NCBI GenBank assembly: GCA_020633625.1
Contig: JACKDJ010000021.1
Span: 20,512 to 84,511, forward strand
Length of the DNA stretch: 64,000 nucleotides
Reading direction: 5' to 3'
Origin: Myxococcales bacterium
GTDB lineage: Bacteria > Myxococcota_A > Bradymonadia > REDH01
The translations under genes were made by a program, and so were the position numbers. The notes under the pieces are model-generated. The model did not search any database, was not told where the DNA came from, and saw nothing but the letters and a program-made list of their open reading frames with translations. The first letter of the stretch is position 1, and each line of letters starts with the position of its first letter. Shown piece after piece: positions 1 through 8,090 of this stretch.

Positions 1-1093
1 GCGCCTGCGCGAGCTCGAGATCGCCGTCGGGTGCGCCACGATCGAGCGCCACGTGGCGGTCGGCGTCCACGACTGCCGTGTCGCCTCCCACGCGCTCCCG
101 GCTTGGAACGACGCGCTCCCCGCCCTCGACCTCGTCGATCGTGCAGTACGAGTCGAGGTCAGGCTCCGGCGTCTCCACAACGAGGAGCTGCACGAACCGG
201 TCGCGCGCCTCGAATGTGTCCAACGAGATACCGCCAACGCCCGGCGGCAGGAATGTCACCAGCAGCCACAGAAGCGCGTGCACACCGGCCGAGAATAGCC
301 CGAACAACAGCGGCGCAGCTTCGCGCCGCTCCCACGGGAGGGTGAGCCTCGGCCGCGTACTCCGGTGAATGAAGAACGTGAGGGCTCCGACGACGATCTT
401 CGCTCGCGTGTCTGCACCGAGGGGGAGCGACTCCCCCTTCGAGAGACGCCGCCGCTCGGAGCCGACGTAGAGCTCCCCGGTCATCCCATCGGCGATGTGG
501 AGCGCGGGGCTCTCCCCGCCCGTGACGAGGGTGTGCGCGTCGCCGACGCTCGGGTGCGCGACGACGAACGTGCAGCCGTCACGGCTACCTACCGTGATGT
601 TCTTCGTAGGCGCGTAGATCTCCTCGGTCAGCACGAAGTCGTTGTACAGCACAGCGATCTCGACGCTGCCGTCGGTCGCCGCGGGTCGCGCCAGGAAGCG
701 ACGCGCGTACAGGACCTCGTCGCAGGGCCAATCCTTCGACAGATCGATGGCCATCCGCGCCCGCGCTTCGGTGACACCTGCAGCCATCCGGTCGTGCCTG
801 AGGACGACGACCTCGGTGCCGCCGAGGGTGATCCGGTCGCGGTGGTGGATCTCGCGCTTGTTGACGCGCACACCGTTCACACACGTCCCGCGTCCGCTGC
901 CAAGATCGATGACGAAGACGCCTGCCTCGCCGTTCTCGATCAGCGCATGCAGCCGCCCGACTCCGGGATCATCGATCGCAACGTCCGCGCCCGCGTGGCT
1001 GCCGAGCTTGATTGGGTTCCCAGTGCGCCGATCGGTCCGGACGAGCGCACCGTTCTGGTAGATCTCGAAGTAGAGCGTCTCGGGTGTGGCCAT
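1..1093 (-). CDS. FHA/TonB-like envelope protein, GltG/PglI-like, second copy (partial)
   Basis: Reads from ATG at 1093 leftward off the window edge, with no stop over about 364 codons. An N-terminal FHA-like fold (about residues 28-98, with GSGRGT and VNG motifs) is followed by a middle domain. One hydrophobic segment follows near residue 257-282 (LLFGLFSAGVHALLWLL). It is a close paralogue of the next gene (1422-3155), almost collinear through the membrane segment, then diverging. The C-terminal AgmX/PglI-type domain would lie outside the window. The FHA Arg that normally contacts phosphothreonine is Ser here (LGSH). By analogy with GltG/NfsG it would sit in the inner membrane and contact the periplasm. 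Confidence 0.85.
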   Translation of the reverse strand, partial: MATPETLYFEIYQNGALVRTDRRTGNPIKLGSHAGADVAIDDPGVGRLHALIENGEAGVFVIDLGSGRGTCVNGVRVNKREIHHRDRITLGGTEVVVLRHDRMAAGVTEARARMAIDLSKDWPCDEVLYARRFLARPAATDGSVEIAVLYNDFVLTEEIYAPTKNITVGSRDGCTFVVAHPSVGDAHTLVTGGESPALHIADGMTGELYVGSERRRLSKGESLPLGADTRAKIVVGALTFFIHRSTRPRLTLPWERREAAPLLFGLFSAGVHALLWLLVTFLPPGVGGISLDTFEARDRFVQLLVVETPEPDLDSYCTIDEVEGGERVVPSRERVGGDTAVVDADRHVALDRGAPDGDLELAQA

Positions 1094-1421
1094 CGGAGCA
1101 TCCCTCGGTCCGAAGTGGACCCGCTCGCGCGTACCGTCAGCGGGTGAAGTCGCTGCGGATCTGACCACCCTCCGCCCTCGAAGTTCCCCACTCGTTTGTT
1201 CTTCGGTCCGTCCACGAGAGGCAGACAGCCGTGCCCCGACGCGCCTCGTCCCTCCTAGCGCAGCTTAGTCGCGCTCGTGCGCCGCGAATCGGCGCGCAGG
1301 CGGCGGGCGGGCTCCTGGCGCAAGCCGTCGGCGCGACCTGCGCTCGGAACGTCGCCCAAGATCCCTCCCACCGGAGGCGGTCGAACTCGCCGCGCACCCG
1401 GGTGCGCGGCCAGACTGGCCG
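1094..1421. other. Inter-gene stretch between the two FHA paralogues
   Basis: 328 bases with no convincing gene. On the minus strand, about 1140-1170 resembles the 3' end of the small secreted gene found upstream of the other FHA copy: the peptide IRSDF here against IRTDF there, at a similar distance from the FHA start. This may be a decayed copy of that gene left by a tandem duplication. The left part would hold the promoter or leader of the gene starting at 1093; the right end holds a palindrome. Confidence 0.4.
1390..1409. terminator. 20-bp perfect palindrome after the FHA/TonB gene
   Basis: CCGCGCACCC followed directly by its reverse complement, 12 bases beyond the minus-strand stop at 1422. 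It could fold into a GC-rich hairpin and act as a transcription terminator or attenuator between the two paralogues. There is no T-tract, so intrinsic termination is uncertain; a dimeric protein site is the alternative. Confidence 0.45.
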
Positions 1422-3155
1422 TCAGCCCGGGGTGAGCACGAACGGGTAGTTGACGTTGACCGTGCCGCCGCCACGCGGCTCCGGGAAGCGCCAGCGTCGG
1501 ACGCGGTTCGCGATGCACTGGCCGACCGCATCGTTACCGAGCGTCGACTCCGAGATCCGCGCGCCCGCGACCTGGCCGTCGGCCGCGATGACGAACGCGA
1601 CCTTCACGAGCCCCTGGAGCTCGGGATTCGACTGAAGCTCTGCCTCGTAGCACGCGCGCACCTCGCGGCGGTGCTCACGGATGACGCGGGCGATGAGCTC
1701 TCGATCGAGCTGCCCCTCGATAGCGACGTCGGAGCCGATCTGGACAGTTGGGACGCGCGCCTCGCGGGAGATCGACGCCCCCTCACGGCCGATGGACCCG
1801 TCGCCGCCCGCGCGGCCACCCCGGATCCCGAAGCCGCCGGCGCCAAGCGGGCCGCCGCCGATAAACCGGCCGCCCCCGCCGATGCCACCGCCGTAGCTGC
1901 CGAGCCCGCGCGAGCCGTACGAGGCGCCGACCTCGCTCCCACCCATCGCGCCGATGGCGACGAGCGCGTCGGAGCCGCTGAGCCCGGTGCCGAACATCGC
2001 CGCCGGGCCCACCTGGTTGAGCACCGCGAGCGCACCTCGGTCCTGGACCGCGTCGCGCGCCATGGCGAGCTCGATCTCCCCCGGCGGGAGGTCGCCCTCG
2101 AGGGCCATCCTGCGGTCGTCCTCGTCGGGTGCCTGCTCGTCGCCCGCGCGTCCCTCGTCCTCTGCAGCGCGCTCACCGCCCTGCTCTTCCTCCTGTTCGG
2201 TGGGCTCGGGCTCCGGCTCGGGCTCGGGCTGGATGTCCTCGATCAGGACCTGCACGAACCGGTCTCGGGCGCCAAACGCGTCGAGCGCGAGATCGCCGAC
2301 GCCCGGCGGCAGGAACATGACGAGGAGCCACAGCAGCGCGTGGATTCCGGCCGAGAACAGCCCGAACAGCAGCGGAGTGGCTTCCTTTCGCTCCCACGGG
2401 AGGATGATGGCCGGCCGCGTGCTCCGGTGGACGAAGAAGGTGACGTCTCCGACGACGATCTTGGCACGCGTGTCTTCGCCAAGGGGCAGCGACTCGCGCC
2501 TGGAGAGGGGCCGCCGCTCGGTGCCAACGTACAGCTCGCCGGTCATCCCGTCGGCGAGGTTCAGCGTCGGGGTCGCGCCGCCACTGACCAGAGTGTGCGA
2601 CTCGCCGACGCTCGCATGCTCGACGAGGAAGGTGCAGCCGGCGGCGCTGCCGAGCGTGATGTCCTTCGTCGGCGCATAGATCTCTTCGGCGAGGACGAAG
2701 TCGTTGTAGAGCATCGCGAGCTCGACACTGCCGTCGGTCGCGGCGGGCCGGGCCAGGAAGCGACGAGCATACAGGACCTCGTCGCGCGGCCGATTCGTCG
2801 CCGGATCGATGGCCATGCGCTCGCGCGCCTCAGCGACCGCGGCCGCCTTCTCGTCGTGCGTCAGAAAGATGATCTCGGTGCTTCCGAGCGTGATCTTGTC
2901 GCGGTGCGTAAGCTCGCGTTTGTTGACGCGCTCACCGTTTACGAGCGTCCCGCGTCCGCTGCCGAGATCGATGACGAACACGCCGGCGTCGGTCTTCTCG
3001 ACCATCGCGTGCGCGCGACCGACATCCGGGTCGTCGATCGCCACATGGGACTTCGCGTGACTACCGAGCTTGATCGCGCTCTCGGAACACTGGTCCGTTC
3101 GAACGAGCGTCCCGTTCTGGTAGATCTCGAAGTAGAGGATCTCGGGCTGAGCCAT
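1422..3155 (-). CDS. FHA-domain protein with AgmX/PglI (TonB-like) C-terminus, GltG/NfsG-like
   Basis: 577 aa. FHA-like domain at about 28-98 (LGSH, VGRAHA, GSGRGTLVNG). One transmembrane helix lies at about 257-282, then an acidic Glu/Pro linker (about 308-345) and a Gly-rich stretch (about 410-460). The C-terminal 100 residues (CYEAELQSNPELQG, VAFVIAADGQV, RRWRFPEP) match the myxobacterial AgmX/PglI/TonB-like module. The architecture equals that of Myxococcus GltG/PglI or NfsG, inner-membrane parts of the trans-envelope gliding or spore-coat machine. The canonical FHA Arg is Ser, so phosphothreonine binding may be lost. It lies 16 bases downstream of a small secreted-protein gene, in the same operon. 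Confidence 0.88.
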   Translation of the reverse strand: MAQPEILYFEIYQNGTLVRTDQCSESAIKLGSHAKSHVAIDDPDVGRAHAMVEKTDAGVFVIDLGSGRGTLVNGERVNKRELTHRDKITLGSTEIIFLTHDEKAAAVAEARERMAIDPATNRPRDEVLYARRFLARPAATDGSVELAMLYNDFVLAEEIYAPTKDITLGSAAGCTFLVEHASVGESHTLVSGGATPTLNLADGMTGELYVGTERRPLSRRESLPLGEDTRAKIVVGDVTFFVHRSTRPAIILPWERKEATPLLFGLFSAGIHALLWLLVMFLPPGVGDLALDAFGARDRFVQVLIEDIQPEPEPEPEPTEQEEEQGGERAAEDEGRAGDEQAPDEDDRRMALEGDLPPGEIELAMARDAVQDRGALAVLNQVGPAAMFGTGLSGSDALVAIGAMGGSEVGASYGSRGLGSYGGGIGGGGRFIGGGPLGAGGFGIRGGRAGGDGSIGREGASISREARVPTVQIGSDVAIEGQLDRELIARVIREHRREVRACYEAELQSNPELQGLVKVAFVIAADGQVAGARISESTLGNDAVGQCIANRVRRWRFPEPRGGGTVNVNYPFVLTPG

Positions 3156-3171
3156 GGGAGCGTCCGGAGGT

Positions 3172-3426
3172 TCAGAGAGCTTCGACCGACTGGACCATCT
3201 CGGGGATGAAGTCGGTACGGATTCGGATCAGGTTGGACTCCTTGCCGTGCCGCTGTCCGCTGACGACGTCCCCGTCCGGGCGCACGAGCTGTCCTTCGAC
3301 GTAGTCGTTCTCGAAGTCGTACGTCGTGGTGTCCTCGTACCGCGTGTTGCCTCGATCCTGGCCGAACGCGGCAGAGGACACCCCGAGCGACGCGAGCAGG
3401 ACGATGGTGAGCTTCAGGCGGTTCAT
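3172..3426 (-). CDS. Small secreted protein, in the GltF position
   Basis: 84 aa with a clear Sec signal (LTIVLLASLGVSSAAFG, cleavage near residue 22) and a short mature part rich in charged residues, with no Cys. A strong GGAGG ribosome binding site (3431-3435) precedes the ATG. It sits between the GltE-like and GltG-like genes, where Myxococcus has gltF. I cannot show homology to GltF from sequence alone; the assignment rests on position, size and export signal. Confidence 0.75.
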   Translation of the reverse strand: MNRLKLTIVLLASLGVSSAAFGQDRGNTRYEDTTTYDFENDYVEGQLVRPDGDVVSGQRHGKESNLIRIRTDFIPEMVQSVEAL

Positions 3427-3499
3427 GGCACCTCCAGGGGCAGACGTGGTGTCTGACAGTTCATCGTGCGCGAAGTTCCACCCTCACGCGATCTTTTCT

Positions 3500-4756
3500 T
3501 CAGTCCGCGCAGGCGGCCGCGTCCTCTGGCGTTGCCTCGCCCAGGAAGACCAGTGAGTCGAGCAGCTGCCGCAGGTTCGCGCGACGTCGAGCGACGTCCG
3601 AGCCTAGCTCGCCACTGGACCCGTTCGCCGCAAGGAAGCGCCCGTACTGACGGCATGCCTCCGGGTAGTCCTGGCGCCCTTCCTGGTAGAGCAGCGCCAG
3701 GTTGAACAGCGCGCCTGGATCGCTCGGACGCTGCTCGAGCACCGCGCGATACTCGCGCTCCGCGCCGTCGAGATCTTCGATGCCGCGCAGAGCGGCACCG
3801 TACGAGAGGCGCACCTCGAGGTCCGTCGGCCGCTGCGCGAGCACCTGAGAGAATGCGCGGACCGCGGTGTCGTAGTCGCGGAAGCTCAGCGCCATCGCGC
3901 CCAGGTTGACCCACGCCTCGGTCAGCCCGGCGTCGAGCTCGACGGCTCGTCGGAACTCGCCATAAGCCGAGATCACGTCGTCCTCTCGCAAGTCGATCAG
4001 GCCCAGCCGGTTGTGCAGCACGGCCTGGTCGATGCCGAGCAGGACGGCGTTCTCGCACACGAGCCGCGCGAGCTGGAGCTGGCCCTGCTCGTAGTAGATC
4101 TTCGACAGACGAGCGTAGGCGTCCGCGTTCGCCCCGTCGCCGCCAAGCGCGAAGCGAAGCCGCTCGATCTGCGCGTCGGTCGACGACGTACCGCTGGGCG
4201 GCTGTGCCTCACCGAGCGCGTAGAGCACCGCGAGGTTGATGTTGCAGCCGGCCTCGGTCTCGCGACGAGCGATGCACTCGTCGATCACGGACTTCGCGCC
4301 GCGAAAGTCTCGCTGCGCCATGTGGATGAACGCGATGTTCGCGAGCCCGGCCGCGAACGTCTCGTCTTCGGCCGTCAGCTCGCGGAAGATCGCCTCCGCT
4401 CCCGCGGCGTCGCCCTGCTCCCAGGTGACGAGCCCGAGGTTGAAACGCGCGTCGCGCGCCAGCTCCTCGTTCGTCGCGGCCTGCGTGAACAGGTCGCGAA
4501 TCGTGGCTAGGTCGCGCTGCCCCTCTGGCCGGCTCCGGTACAGCTGCACGGCGCGAACGAACGCGTCGCGCGTGTTCGCGATCCGGCGCGCCTCGAGCTC
4601 CTCGGCGGTCGGCCCGGCCGGGGTGACCTCGACGGTCGGTGTGATCTCATTGCCACCAACGTTCGTCTCGCGCGGGGGCTGCGACCCGCCGCAGGCGGCG
4701 AGTCCAGCGAGCGCCAGCACGCGCCAGCCGCGCACGATGCGGTTCGTCGTCTTCAC
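3500..4756 (-). CDS. TPR lipoprotein, GltE/NfsE-like
   Basis: 418 aa. GTG start with AGGAGG (4764-4769) seven bases upstream; it overlaps the stop of the preceding gene as GTGA. Signal peptide ends in a lipobox (GLAAC, Cys22), followed by GGSQPP, so it is a predicted lipoprotein. From about 60 to 400 there are consecutive TPR helical hairpins (e.g. VNLGAMALSFRDYDTAV, FNLALLYQEG). Myxococcus GltE/AglT and NfsE are TPR lipoproteins in the same gene order. It is probably periplasm-facing on the outer membrane and a scaffold for the complex encoded around it. Confidence 0.85.
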   Translation of the reverse strand: MKTTNRIVRGWRVLALAGLAACGGSQPPRETNVGGNEITPTVEVTPAGPTAEELEARRIANTRDAFVRAVQLYRSRPEGQRDLATIRDLFTQAATNEELARDARFNLGLVTWEQGDAAGAEAIFRELTAEDETFAAGLANIAFIHMAQRDFRGAKSVIDECIARRETEAGCNINLAVLYALGEAQPPSGTSSTDAQIERLRFALGGDGANADAYARLSKIYYEQGQLQLARLVCENAVLLGIDQAVLHNRLGLIDLREDDVISAYGEFRRAVELDAGLTEAWVNLGAMALSFRDYDTAVRAFSQVLAQRPTDLEVRLSYGAALRGIEDLDGAEREYRAVLEQRPSDPGALFNLALLYQEGRQDYPEACRQYGRFLAANGSSGELGSDVARRRANLRQLLDSLVFLGEATPEDAAACAD

Positions 4757-7700
4757 GGGGCCACCTCCTGCGGGGCGGGCTGCTCGGGTGCCGCGGGGAC
4801 TACCGGCGCTGCGGAGCGACGCGGCGCCTCCACCTCGACCTCGACGTCGCCGATCTCGAGCGTTTCGGGGACACGGAGCGGCGTGCGATACGGAACGACG
4901 CCGGTGTCGAAGCCCGGCTCCACGCGGACCTCGGCGCCGGCTTTGAACGTGGGGTCGAGCTCGGTGTAGCGCGCCGCCGCCAGCTCGGAGTACTCGTTGA
5001 ACCAGCCGGTCGACCGCGCGATCTCGATGGCGGCGGCGTACTGCTGCATCGCCATCCCCTTCACCTCTTCGGCGCGCGCCTCGATCTCGCTGCGATATGC
5101 CTCCTCCTCGACGGGCGAGAGGCCCGCAGGCACGGGCGCATCGATCAGCTCCTCGAAGAAGATGTGGTACATCTGGCCGAGGCGAGCGAACGCGGCGATG
5201 GACCAGCCGGGCCGCCCGTAGGTCTGCATGATGTCGGCGTACGCCGCCGTCGCGTCGGTACCGAGCTGCAGTCGCCGCGTGACGGCGGCCTGGACCTGCG
5301 CCTCGGTGCCCGCGAACTCGATGCCCTCGAACTCCTTGTAGATCTCCTCGGCCTGCATGAACGCCGCGCGTGCCGCGGCGTCCGTCGCGGCAGGCGACAG
5401 CTCCGCGCGCGCCTCGGGCGACAGTCCCGCGAAGGCCTGGACGGCGTCACGGTACTGCCCGAGCGCGCGCGCGGCGGAGCCACGTGCGCTGCTCGCTGCC
5501 GTGATGTCTGCGATGTGGACGAGCGACTCGATCGCGCGCGAAGGCAAGACGCGACCGTATCGCTCGGCGACCCGCTCGAAGCTGGCGACCGCGTCCCGCG
5601 TCTCGCCGCGCTGCCGGTTTACCTCGGCGATCTGATAGGTCGCCTCGGCGATGCCCTTCCGCTCCTCGGCGTCGTTCGCGTTCGACACCCGAATGTAGGC
5701 CTCGTAGTCGCTGATTGCCTGCGTCCACTGGCTTAGCCCGGCGCGGAACTCGGCGGCGTTCGCCAGCGCGGACCGAACGTTTTCTCCGCGGGGAACACGC
5801 TGATAGTAGAGCTCGTACTGCGAGGCAGCGCGCTCGTACATCGCCATCCGGTGGTACGTGCGGCCGAGCTGGTATGTGATCTCTTCGACGAGGTCCGAGT
5901 CGGGGCAGTACTGCTGCAGGTAGCCCATCGCCGAGATCGAGTAGTCGAGCTTCGCGGCCAGATCGAAGGCGAGCGCGGCGTTGTACAGACCGCGGCATCG
6001 GAGGTCGGAGTCGAAGTGGTTCTCGACGAAGCCGATGAAGCAGTGGCCGGCCTCCTCGTACTTCAGGTCCGTCTGCTCGCCGAGGCACTGGCGGAAGTCG
6101 ACCTGCGCGCTCAGGTCCTGCAGCAGCGCCGAGAACTCGGGGTCCGTGTTTAGCCGCGCGGAAGCCTTGAACCGGTCGATCCAGACCTTCATGTCTTCGA
6201 AGCGTCGCGCCAGCGCGAGCGAGTCGAGCGCCAGCTCTGCCGAGGTCACCGCCCGCTGGTCCGTGACCTCGGGGTGGTCGAGCGCGATTGCACCGAACCG
6301 GTTCGCCGCTTCGTCGAGGTGGTCGTAGTTGTAATAGAGGAACGCGACGACGTACTCGACTTCGGCTGCGCGAGCGGGGTCGGATGTGGTCGCGAGGTAC
6401 CGATTACACGCGTTCATCATCTGCGTGTACGTCTCCGGGATCTCTCTGGGCTCGGGGACGGGCGGAAGTTCGTCCTCGTCCGTCGTCGCCGTCCCCGCGC
6501 TCGTCGTGGCGGCGGCCGACAGGTCGACGGTGTTGGAGTACGCCACGCAAGCGGCGTGCGTCGACTCCTCGTCGAACTGGTTCGCCTGCGGCGTCGAGAG
6601 CGCGAGTGACCGGTCGTACGCGCGCGCCGCGGCCTCCCATGACTCGTTCCGGTACAGCAGCTCGCCGTAGTAGAACCACATCTGGTACGCGTACGGACTG
6701 TCGCCGAAGACCTCGACGTAGTCGCCGTACAGCGCGAACGCGAGCGCATACAGCGTCTCGTTTGCGGTGACCTGACCCTCGCGGTGGTACGTCGTCGCCA
6801 GCGCACGAACCAGCTCCTCGATCTGCCGCCCGGTGGCGGCCACGCGCTCCGCGTCCGCGTCCGCGAACCCGGACGCCAGCCGATACAGCTCCACGAGGCG
6901 GCGCGTTTCGCGTACGACCTCCACGTCGTTCGCCATCGGGCGTGTGTTCCGGACGATCTCGCGCTGGTACTCGACGATATCGAAGCTGCTCGAGTTGAGC
7001 CCGATCAGCGTGCGGTACAGCGTATTCGAGTCCTCGTACGCCGCGCGGTCGCCGTAGATTCGCGCCAGGCGCGCCACGAGGTCGAACGCCTCGTCGGGTG
7101 CAATCTGCGTGAAGAACTCCAGCGCTGCCGACGCGGGGTAGACCTCGCTGTAGAACAGCGTCATGTCGCGCAGCGCGTCGCGCCGGATGCGGATCGTGCT
7201 CGGCGTCGATCCGGACTCGGTCGCCGCGATCGCGTCGTAGAGCAGCTGAATCGCGTGCTCGTAGCCCGCCGCGTCACGCGCCAGATTGTACTCGACCCAC
7301 GCGAGCTTGTAGAGCGCGTACGGGTAGCCGGTCGAGTCGGGGAACTGAGTGACCGCCTCGTAGTAGACCCGCGCCTCTTCCATGTCCCCGTCGACGAACA
7401 GAAGTTCGCCGAGCATCAGCAGCGCTTGAGCCAGGTAGGCGCTGTTCGGATGGTTGAGGGCGAGGTCCTCGAACACGATCCGCGCAGCGTCGTTCTGGCC
7501 GAGCTGCAGCATGTTCGCGCCGAGGTAGTACAGGACCGCGTCGATGTCGTCGTACGTGTCGTAGTACTGCTCGTAGATGTCTGCGTAGAGCGCGATCGCC
7601 TGGTTGGCGAACGCGTCGGACTGCTCGAGGTCTGCGTTGGCGGCCTCTTCGTAAGCGACGGCACGCTGTGGATTCAGGTCACGCAGGTCGTACGCGTCGT

Positions 7701-8064
7701 CACGTCGACGGTAGGCGCGCTGCTCGTAGTAACGGGCGCGGTCGTAGTAGAGTTCCGCGAGGCGGAACATGTACTCGGCGCGGGTTGGGTCGCGCTCCGG
7801 CGTGTCGTCGACGAGCTGCCGCAGGCGATGGAGCGCGGTCTCGGTGCGCTCGATGTCGTCGACCTGCGCCTCGAGGATGAGCGCGTTGGTCTGCGGGCCC
7901 GACCGCGCCTCTTCCGCGAGGTTCGCGCGCTCCTCCTCGGGTGCGACGGCGAATGACTCGACGGCCGACTCGCTGCGCTCGTCGTCGAGCTGCGCGAACG
8001 CCCGCGCGGGCACACAGAGCACGAACGCGACGAGGGCGCCGCGCGTGAGGAGGGTCCGAATCAT
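4753..8064 (-). CDS. Large periplasmic TPR protein, GltD/NfsD (AgmU)-like
   Basis: 1103 aa from ATG 8064; an in-frame start at 8100 would overlap the upstream gene and bury the signal peptide. The N-terminus is a clean Sec signal (TLLTRGALVAFVLCVP, cleaved after RAFA). The rest is many TPR-like hairpins with alternating Tyr/Ala/Leu (e.g. YMFRLAELYYDRARYYE, LYYLGANMLQLGQ), and a proline-rich tail ends in APQEVAP. Size and architecture fit GltD/AgmU (about 1200 aa, periplasmic TPR). It overlaps the next gene by four bases, so the two are translationally coupled. Confidence 0.85.
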   Translation of the reverse strand: MIRTLLTRGALVAFVLCVPARAFAQLDDERSESAVESFAVAPEEERANLAEEARSGPQTNALILEAQVDDIERTETALHRLRQLVDDTPERDPTRAEYMFRLAELYYDRARYYEQRAYRRRDDAYDLRDLNPQRAVAYEEAANADLEQSDAFANQAIALYADIYEQYYDTYDDIDAVLYYLGANMLQLGQNDAARIVFEDLALNHPNSAYLAQALLMLGELLFVDGDMEEARVYYEAVTQFPDSTGYPYALYKLAWVEYNLARDAAGYEHAIQLLYDAIAATESGSTPSTIRIRRDALRDMTLFYSEVYPASAALEFFTQIAPDEAFDLVARLARIYGDRAAYEDSNTLYRTLIGLNSSSFDIVEYQREIVRNTRPMANDVEVVRETRRLVELYRLASGFADADAERVAATGRQIEELVRALATTYHREGQVTANETLYALAFALYGDYVEVFGDSPYAYQMWFYYGELLYRNESWEAAARAYDRSLALSTPQANQFDEESTHAACVAYSNTVDLSAAATTSAGTATTDEDELPPVPEPREIPETYTQMMNACNRYLATTSDPARAAEVEYVVAFLYYNYDHLDEAANRFGAIALDHPEVTDQRAVTSAELALDSLALARRFEDMKVWIDRFKASARLNTDPEFSALLQDLSAQVDFRQCLGEQTDLKYEEAGHCFIGFVENHFDSDLRCRGLYNAALAFDLAAKLDYSISAMGYLQQYCPDSDLVEEITYQLGRTYHRMAMYERAASQYELYYQRVPRGENVRSALANAAEFRAGLSQWTQAISDYEAYIRVSNANDAEERKGIAEATYQIAEVNRQRGETRDAVASFERVAERYGRVLPSRAIESLVHIADITAASSARGSAARALGQYRDAVQAFAGLSPEARAELSPAATDAAARAAFMQAEEIYKEFEGIEFAGTEAQVQAAVTRRLQLGTDATAAYADIMQTYGRPGWSIAAFARLGQMYHIFFEELIDAPVPAGLSPVEEEAYRSEIEARAEEVKGMAMQQYAAAIEIARSTGWFNEYSELAAARYTELDPTFKAGAEVRVEPGFDTGVVPYRTPLRVPETLEIGDVEVEVEAPRRSAAPVVPAAPEQPAPQEVAP

Positions 8065-8090
8065 CGCCGGTTCGGGGAGCAGGGGTCGGT

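Noticed and set aside
1671..3209. 512-codon plus-strand frame opposite the FHA/TonB gene
   Set aside because: Shadow; the minus strand protein has clear FHA, membrane and C-terminal domains.
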